Source: Pseudomonas sp. C2B4 (GTDB lineage Bacteria; Pseudomonadota; Gammaproteobacteria; Pseudomonadales; Pseudomonadaceae). From it: DNA of 64,000 nt. The translations under genes were made by a program, and so were the position numbers. The stretch is taken from positions 1-64,000 of the forward strand of contig NZ_JABFMU010000006.1 in NCBI RefSeq assembly GCF_013359695.1, written 5' to 3'. This document shows, in pieces, positions 56,901 through 64,000 of this stretch; the stretch's first letter is position 1, and the number at the start of each line of letters is the position of its first letter. The notes beneath the pieces are model-generated. The model did no database searches and was not told the origin of the DNA. It was given only the letters and a program-made list of their open reading frames with translations.

Positions 56901-57692
56901 TCAGCCGGCAAGCATCGGATAGGTGAACAGGCCGAAGTGCAGCAGATTCAGACCGAAGTGGCAGGCGATGGCCGCAGCCAATCCGCCGAAGCGGTAGGCC
57001 AGGCCATAACCGATCCCGGCCAGGCTCGCGAGCAACACCCATTGCCAGCCAGCGCCGATGTGCGCCAGGCCGAACAACAGCGAAGCGATCAGCAGGGCGA
57101 GGTTTTCACCGTAAGGCAGGCGCTTAAGTCGTCGGCTCAGACCGCCCTGGATGTAGCCGCGAAACAACGCTTCTTCGACCAGCGTCACCAGCAGCAGATT
57201 GTTGATCAGCCACAACCCGGCGTGCTCGGGCCATTTCGGTGCCCAACCGATGACGCCCATCAACAGCGCGCCGCCCAGGGCCAGCACAGCGCTCAGGGCC
57301 AGTGCCAGGAGGGTTGCAGTCAGGAACAGCCGCAGCGAGCGCCGGCGGACAATCCACGGACAGACCAGCAGCAACCAGAAACCAATCAGGGGTTTGTCCA
57401 GATTCAAGTACATGGAAAACGGCACGGCATCGTCGGTGAAACGCTGTGGGGCAATGGCGCGGCCGTTGTAGAAGCCAGGCAGCCAGTGAGTCGCCAGCGC
57501 CAGGGCCAGGATGATGAACAGACCGTGGCCGAGGTAGCGGCCGAGCGGCAGCTGTCGTTGGCGAACGGCGAAACCGGCGATCAATAGCAACGCAACGGAG
57601 AGGGTGGCGAACCCGCCAAGGTGACCGTAGGCGAGCGCCATGCCGTAGCCGAGGGAGAGGAGGGACAGGCAGGTCCATGGCAGAGCGGGCAT
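56901..57692 (-). CDS. CPBP-family intramembrane metalloprotease
   Basis: 263 residues, about eight membrane helices, with the family active site: EE in TLVEEALFRGY, FGLAH and ACHFGLN. Related to prenyl-protease Rce1; the substrate is unknown. I chose the ATG at 57692 after AAGGAC. The longer frame opening at 57962 translates REP and intergenic DNA. Confidence 0.88.
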   Translation of the reverse strand: MPALPWTCLSLLSLGYGMALAYGHLGGFATLSVALLLIAGFAVRQRQLPLGRYLGHGLFIILALALATHWLPGFYNGRAIAPQRFTDDAVPFSMYLNLDKPLIGFWLLLVCPWIVRRRSLRLFLTATLLALALSAVLALGGALLMGVIGWAPKWPEHAGLWLINNLLLVTLVEEALFRGYIQGGLSRRLKRLPYGENLALLIASLLFGLAHIGAGWQWVLLASLAGIGYGLAYRFGGLAAAIACHFGLNLLHFGLFTYPMLAG

Positions 57693-57737
57693 TGAATGTC
57701 CTTGTTTGAATTTTTGCGGGCGGCCTCGGCCGCCCAT

Positions 57738-57842
57738 TGTGGGAGCGGTCCGACTCCGGGCGGCGCTCCGACGAAGGCGGTGTGTCAGGCGACAAGAATG
57801 TTGAATGTGCTGGCCTCTTCGCGAGCAGGCTCGCTCCCACAA
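57738..57842. repeat. Mixed REP pair upstream of the CPBP gene
   Basis: One normal inverted REP (57817-57841) faces a variant at 57738-57778, which begins TGTGGGAGCG but continues with an expanded stem TCCGACTCCGGGCGGCGCTC. It looks like a different REP subtype or a REP with an insertion. Confidence 0.65.
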
Positions 57843-57914
57843 TGGGGCATGGGGCCTTGCATGATGCTGTGAGCATGAGGCGATCGATTGTAGAAGGTGA
57901 ATGCCACAAACAAA

Positions 57915-57935
57915 AACACCGCCCGAAGGCGGTGT
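57915..57935 (-). terminator. Terminator of acnA
   Basis: ACACCGCC-CGAA-GGCGGTGT stem followed on the minus strand by TTTTGTTTG; 17 bp past the acnA stop. Confidence 0.88.
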
Positions 57936-57951
57936 CGTTGTCAGCGTCAAA

Positions 57952-60693
<2,742 letters not shown>

Positions 60694-60914
60694 TACGATC
60701 ACTCCTTTAAGTCCGCACGGCTACGGACTGGGCGAACGGGCAGAGCATTAAAACTAGCCCTGTTTTAGGTAGCTGGCTAATAACTGGACTCTATGGGTAA
60801 GTCCGAGGTTCCGAAGTCAGCTATCATGCGCCGGTTTTCGTGACAGGCTTTGCTCCAGCGCAAGTCTGGGCATCGCGCAGTGGCGAATTTCTCGCCATCT
60901 GCCCAGGAGTAAGA

Positions 60915-61988
60915 ATGAACACCCTCTTTATGCATTGCCGGCCAGGCTTCGAAGGCGAAGTCTGTTCCGAGATTTCCGACCTCGCCGCACGGCTGAACGT
61001 GGCCGGTTATGCCAAGGCCAAGACCGCCAGCGCCTGCGCCGAGTTTGTCTGCACTGAAGAAGACGGCGCCGAACGTCTGATGCGCGGCCAGCGCTTCGAT
61101 CAGTTGATTTTCCCGCGCCAATGGGCTCGGGGCATCTTCATCGATCTGCCGGAAACCGATCGCATCAGCGTGATCCTCGCGCACCTGGCGGATTTCCCGA
61201 CCTGCGGCAGCCTGTGGCTGGAAGTGGTCGACACCAATGATGGCAAAGAGCTTTCGAACTTCTGCAAGAAATTCGAAGGCCCGCTGCGCAAGGCCTTGGC
61301 CGGTGCTGGCAAACTGGTGGACGACGCCAGCAAGCCGCGTTTGCTGCTGACCTTCAAGAGCGGTCGCGAAGTGTTCGTCGGGCTGGCGGAATCGAACAAC
61401 TCGGCCATGTGGCCGATGGGCATTCCGCGTCTGAAATTTCCCCGCGAGGCGCCCAGCCGCTCGACCCTGAAGCTGGAAGAGGCCTGGCACCATTTCATCC
61501 CGCGCGAGCAGTGGGACGAGCGCCTGCACAGCGACATGACCGGCGTCGACCTCGGTGCAGCGCCCGGTGGCTGGACCTGGCAACTGGTCAATCGCGGCAT
61601 GCTGGTGACCGCCATCGACAACGGTCCGATGGCCGAAAGCCTGATGGACACCGGTCTGGTTCAACACCTGATGGCCGACGGCTTCACCTTCAAGCCCAAG
61701 CAGCCGGTGGACTGGATGGTCTGCGACATCGTCGAGAAACCGGCGCGCAATGCCGCGATGCTGGAAGAGTGGATTGGCGAAGGGCATTGCCGCGAAGCGG
61801 TGGTCAACCTCAAGTTGCCGATGAAACAGCGTTACGCCGAAGTCAAACGCCTGTTGGAGCGTATCGCCGACGGCTTCAAGGCGCGGGGCATTCGCGTGGA
61901 GATCGGTTGCAAGCAGCTGTACCACGACCGGGAAGAAGTGACCTGCCATTTGCGTCGATTGGACGTAAAGAAGCCCAAGTCCCGCTGA
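60915..61988 (+). CDS. rlmM: 23S rRNA 2'-O-ribose methyltransferase RlmM
   Basis: Methylates C2498 of 23S rRNA with SAM. 357 residues: N-terminal THUMP-like part (NTLFMHCRPGFEGEVCSEI) and a Rossmann methyltransferase with GVDLGAAPGGWTWQL as the SAM loop and a K-D-K-E type active site (EWIGEGHCREAVVNLKLPMK). I chose the ATG at 60915 after AGGAG. Confidence 0.95.
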   Translation: MNTLFMHCRPGFEGEVCSEISDLAARLNVAGYAKAKTASACAEFVCTEEDGAERLMRGQRFDQLIFPRQWARGIFIDLPETDRISVILAHLADFPTCGSLWLEVVDTNDGKELSNFCKKFEGPLRKALAGAGKLVDDASKPRLLLTFKSGREVFVGLAESNNSAMWPMGIPRLKFPREAPSRSTLKLEEAWHHFIPREQWDERLHSDMTGVDLGAAPGGWTWQLVNRGMLVTAIDNGPMAESLMDTGLVQHLMADGFTFKPKQPVDWMVCDIVEKPARNAAMLEEWIGEGHCREAVVNLKLPMKQRYAEVKRLLERIADGFKARGIRVEIGCKQLYHDREEVTCHLRRLDVKKPKSR

Positions 61989-62000
61989 GTACACATAACC

Positions 62001-62090
62001 TGTGGGAGCGGGCTTGCCCGCGATGAAGGCGGCACATTCAACATAGATGTGCCTGACAGTCCGCCATCGCGGGCAAGCCCGCTCCCACAG
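62001..62090. repeat. REPIN of a second subtype
   Basis: Inverted copies at 62001-62025 and 62065-62089 with core GGGCTTGCCCGCGATG, unlike the GCCTGCTCGCGAAG core elsewhere. A distinct REP class, presumably spread by a different RAYT. Confidence 0.8.
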
Positions 62091-62164
62091 GGGGCGGCGT
62101 AATGTCACAGATGACCGAACACCCGGCAATGCGCGACAATGCTGGCAAGTTTCAGGAGTGAATC

Positions 62165-62416
62165 ATGAGCGAAATGACTGATACGCCGGTTGACGGCACC
62201 CTCGACGCAACCGGCCTCAATTGCCCGGAGCCCGTGATGATGCTGCACCAGCACATCCGTGACCTGGTGCCTGGCGGCCTGCTCAAGGTCATCGCCACCG
62301 ACCCGTCGACCCGCCGCGACATCCCCAAGTTCTGTGTGTTTCTCGACCACGAACTGGTGGCGCAGCACGAAGATGCCGGCACCTACCTGTACTGGATTCG
62401 CAAGAAGTCCGGTTAA
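62165..62416 (+). CDS. tusA: Sulfurtransferase TusA
   Basis: 83-residue persulfide carrier that passes sulfur to tRNA thiolation and molybdenum cofactor pathways. The active cysteine is residue 20 in [28 protein letters not shown] is conserved. An AGGAG ribosome-binding site precedes the ATG. Confidence 0.95.
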   Translation: MSEMTDTPVDGTLDATGLNCPEPVMMLHQHIRDLVPGGLLKVIATDPSTRRDIPKFCVFLDHELVAQHEDAGTYLYWIRKKSG

Positions 62417-62431
62417 CGACAATTCAAAACA

Positions 62432-62521
62432 GGTGGGAGCGAGCCTGCTCGCGAATGCGGTCTGTCAATCAACAGTGATGGTGTCTGACATGGCCACTTC
62501 GCGAGCAGGCTCGCTCCCACA
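62432..62521. repeat. REPIN between tusA and the MATE gene
   Basis: Inverted REP copies at 62432-62455 and 62497-62521 between convergent genes. Confidence 0.88.
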
Positions 62522-62544
62522 GTTTTTTGCCTGGTAATTGAGTC

Positions 62545-63945
62545 TCAACCGACCGAACGGCTGATGCGTATCCGTTTGCGTGCACTGCGCGTCAGGCGGA
62601 TCGACAGCATCAGCGCCGCGCAGCTCAGGCCTGCGATCAGGCCTTCCCACAGCCCGCTCGGGCCGCTGGCCGGGCCGAACCAATCGGTCAGCCCCAGCAC
62701 ATAACCCACCGGCAGACCGATGCCCCAGTAGGCGAACAGCGTCAGGATCATCGTCACCCGAGTGTCCTGATAGCCGCGCAGCGCGCCGGCGCAAATCACC
62801 TGGATGGCATCGGAGAACTGATACAGCGCGGCATAGACGATCAACATCGACGCAATCTGGATCACCGTCTTGTCGGGCGTGTAGATCGAAGCGATAGGTT
62901 CGCGCAGCAACATGATCAGGCTGGCCGAGAACGCAGCAAACACCAGTGCCGCACCCAGTCCGACCTTTGCCGCAAAGCGCGCCTGATAGGGGTTGCCCGC
63001 GCCCAGCGCCTGACCGACCCTGACCGTCACCGCCATCCCCAGGGAATAAGGAATCATGAACAGCAGCGAGCTGATGTTCAGGGCTATCTGGTGCCCGGCC
63101 ACTACGGTAGAGCCGAGGCTGCCAATCAACAGTGCGATCACCGCGAAGATGCTGGATTCGGCGAACACCGCGATACCGATCGGCAGGCCGATGCCCACCA
63201 GGCGCTTGATCACCGTCCATTGCGGGCGGTCAAAACGAGCCAGCACACGGGTGCGGGCATAGAAGGGCGCCCAGCAGGTCCAGCCGGCCATGCTCAATGC
63301 CATGAACCACATCACGATACCGCTGGCCCAGCCACAACCGACGCCGCCCAGGGCTGGCATGCCGAAATGGCCATAGATCAGCGCATAGTTCAGCGGGATG
63401 TTCAGCAGCAGTCCGCACAGGCCGATGACCATGCTCGGCCGGGTGCGGCCCATGCCGTCGCTGTAGCAGCGCAGTACGTAATAGAAAGCAATGCCGGGCA
63501 AACCGAAGGCGATGCCGTGCAGGTAGCCCATGCTCGGTTCGATCAACTGTGGGTCGACTTTCATCCAATGCAGGATCGGCTCGGCGCTGAGCAGCAAGCC
63601 GCTGCCGATCAGCCCGACACACAACGCCAGCCACAAGGCCTGGCGCACCAGGGGACCGATTTCATCAAGCTGTGCAGCGCCGAAGCGCTGGGCAACCTTG
63701 GGTGTGGTGGCCAGCAAAACGCCGGACATCAACAGGTAAACCGGAATCCAGATCGAGTTGCCCAGGGCCACCGAGGCCAGGTCCCGTGGGCTGACACGGC
63801 CAGCCATGACGGCATCGACGAAGCCCATGGCCGTGGTGGCCAGTTGCGCGATCATGATTGGCAGCGCCAGCCCGAGCAGGCCCTTGAGTTCTTGGCGAAC
63901 CGGGGTCGTGCGTGGGGCGGCGGTAGTGTCAGTTACGGAATTCAC
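62545..63945 (-). CDS. MATE-family multidrug/cation exporter (NorM-like)
   Basis: 466 residues, twelve predicted helices in two six-helix halves, starting LLGLALPIMIAQLATTAMGFVD and repeating GIGLPIGIAVFAESSIFAV, the MATE hallmark. Expels cationic drugs using Na+ or H+ gradients. The start ATG at 63945 gives a normal length. It is close to NorM/PmpM; substrates cannot be read from the sequence. Confidence 0.92.
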   Translation of the reverse strand: MNSVTDTTAAPRTTPVRQELKGLLGLALPIMIAQLATTAMGFVDAVMAGRVSPRDLASVALGNSIWIPVYLLMSGVLLATTPKVAQRFGAAQLDEIGPLVRQALWLALCVGLIGSGLLLSAEPILHWMKVDPQLIEPSMGYLHGIAFGLPGIAFYYVLRCYSDGMGRTRPSMVIGLCGLLLNIPLNYALIYGHFGMPALGGVGCGWASGIVMWFMALSMAGWTCWAPFYARTRVLARFDRPQWTVIKRLVGIGLPIGIAVFAESSIFAVIALLIGSLGSTVVAGHQIALNISSLLFMIPYSLGMAVTVRVGQALGAGNPYQARFAAKVGLGAALVFAAFSASLIMLLREPIASIYTPDKTVIQIASMLIVYAALYQFSDAIQVICAGALRGYQDTRVTMILTLFAYWGIGLPVGYVLGLTDWFGPASGPSGLWEGLIAGLSCAALMLSIRLTRSARKRIRISRSVG

Positions 63946-64000
63946 AAGCGTAGCGTCCAGAGGTTTTGATGCGCAGGACCGCGCATTCTACGCGTTGACG

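Overview
The window looks like a chromosomal segment of a fluorescent Pseudomonas (P. fluorescens group). The evidence is a core gene order shared with Pseudomonas (xdhABC-guaD, smc-zipA-ligA, ffs, dnaX-ybaB-recR, anr-hemN, ccoS/I/H/G, two tandem cbb3 oxidase operons, aer, acnA, rlmM, tusA), GC-rich codon use, and about a dozen copies of the ~25-bp REP palindrome typical of this group, mostly as inverted pairs (REPINs). No database was available; every product call rests on motifs and remembered family features.

Layout. 1-6.4 kb: purine catabolism on the minus strand (xdhA, xdhB, xdhC, guaD), with a divergent GntR/FCD regulator that abuts smc. 7.3-14.3 kb: chromosome and division genes smc, zipA, ligA. 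14.6-15.8 kb: a zinc-ribbon metallopeptidase, then ffs, the 4.5S SRP RNA gene. 16.0-28.8 kb: a ~12.8-kb integrated element inserted in the 3' half of ffs. It is bounded by a 64-bp direct repeat of ffs and is AT-richer than its flanks. No REP was seen in it, and it has its own tyrosine integrase next to the right junction. 29.2-38.4 kb: a PAS-GGDEF-EAL protein, a periplasmic binding protein, dnaX-ybaB-recR, an oxidoreductase, an acyl-CoA dehydrogenase and apt. 38.4-54.3 kb: the low-oxygen respiration region: Anr, HemN, the CcoG/H/I/S assembly factors, and two complete ccoNOQP operons. A VapBC-type pair sits between ccoG and the first oxidase operon. 54.3-64 kb: hydrolase, Aer, CPBP protease, aconitase A, RlmM, TusA and a MATE exporter.

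How the genes work together. Perfect or near-perfect Anr boxes precede hemN and the second oxidase operon, and weaker half-matched boxes lie upstream of ccoG and the first oxidase operon. This fits an Anr-centred circuit in which the regulator, haem supply, copper and redox assembly factors, and oxidase structural genes respond together to low oxygen. The xdh genes probably answer to the divergent GntR protein, through two tandem CTGAC-N6-GTCA(A/G) palindromes in the shared intergenic region.

The ffs element is the most novel part. Its left arm carries cargo: a HEPN-like protein, a two-gene unit resembling a toxin/antitoxin pair, and a DUF4238-like protein. Its right two thirds carry an apparent replication/maintenance module read leftward: an SF2 ATPase with a C-terminal HTH, a zinc-finger protein, two unknown proteins and a 57-aa ribbon-helix-helix protein, plus a GNAT protein and a second, catalytic-domain-only tyrosine recombinase. 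Several non-coding signals accompany it: four copies of a GCTGTA-N7-TACAGC palindrome, three iteron-like direct repeats, a perfect 11-bp inverted repeat at the small recombinase gene, two adjacent DnaA-box-like sequences, and a hairpin-dense stretch near 23.8-24.2 kb. No relaxase, conjugation or virion genes were recognised, so it may be a satellite or a mobilised island.
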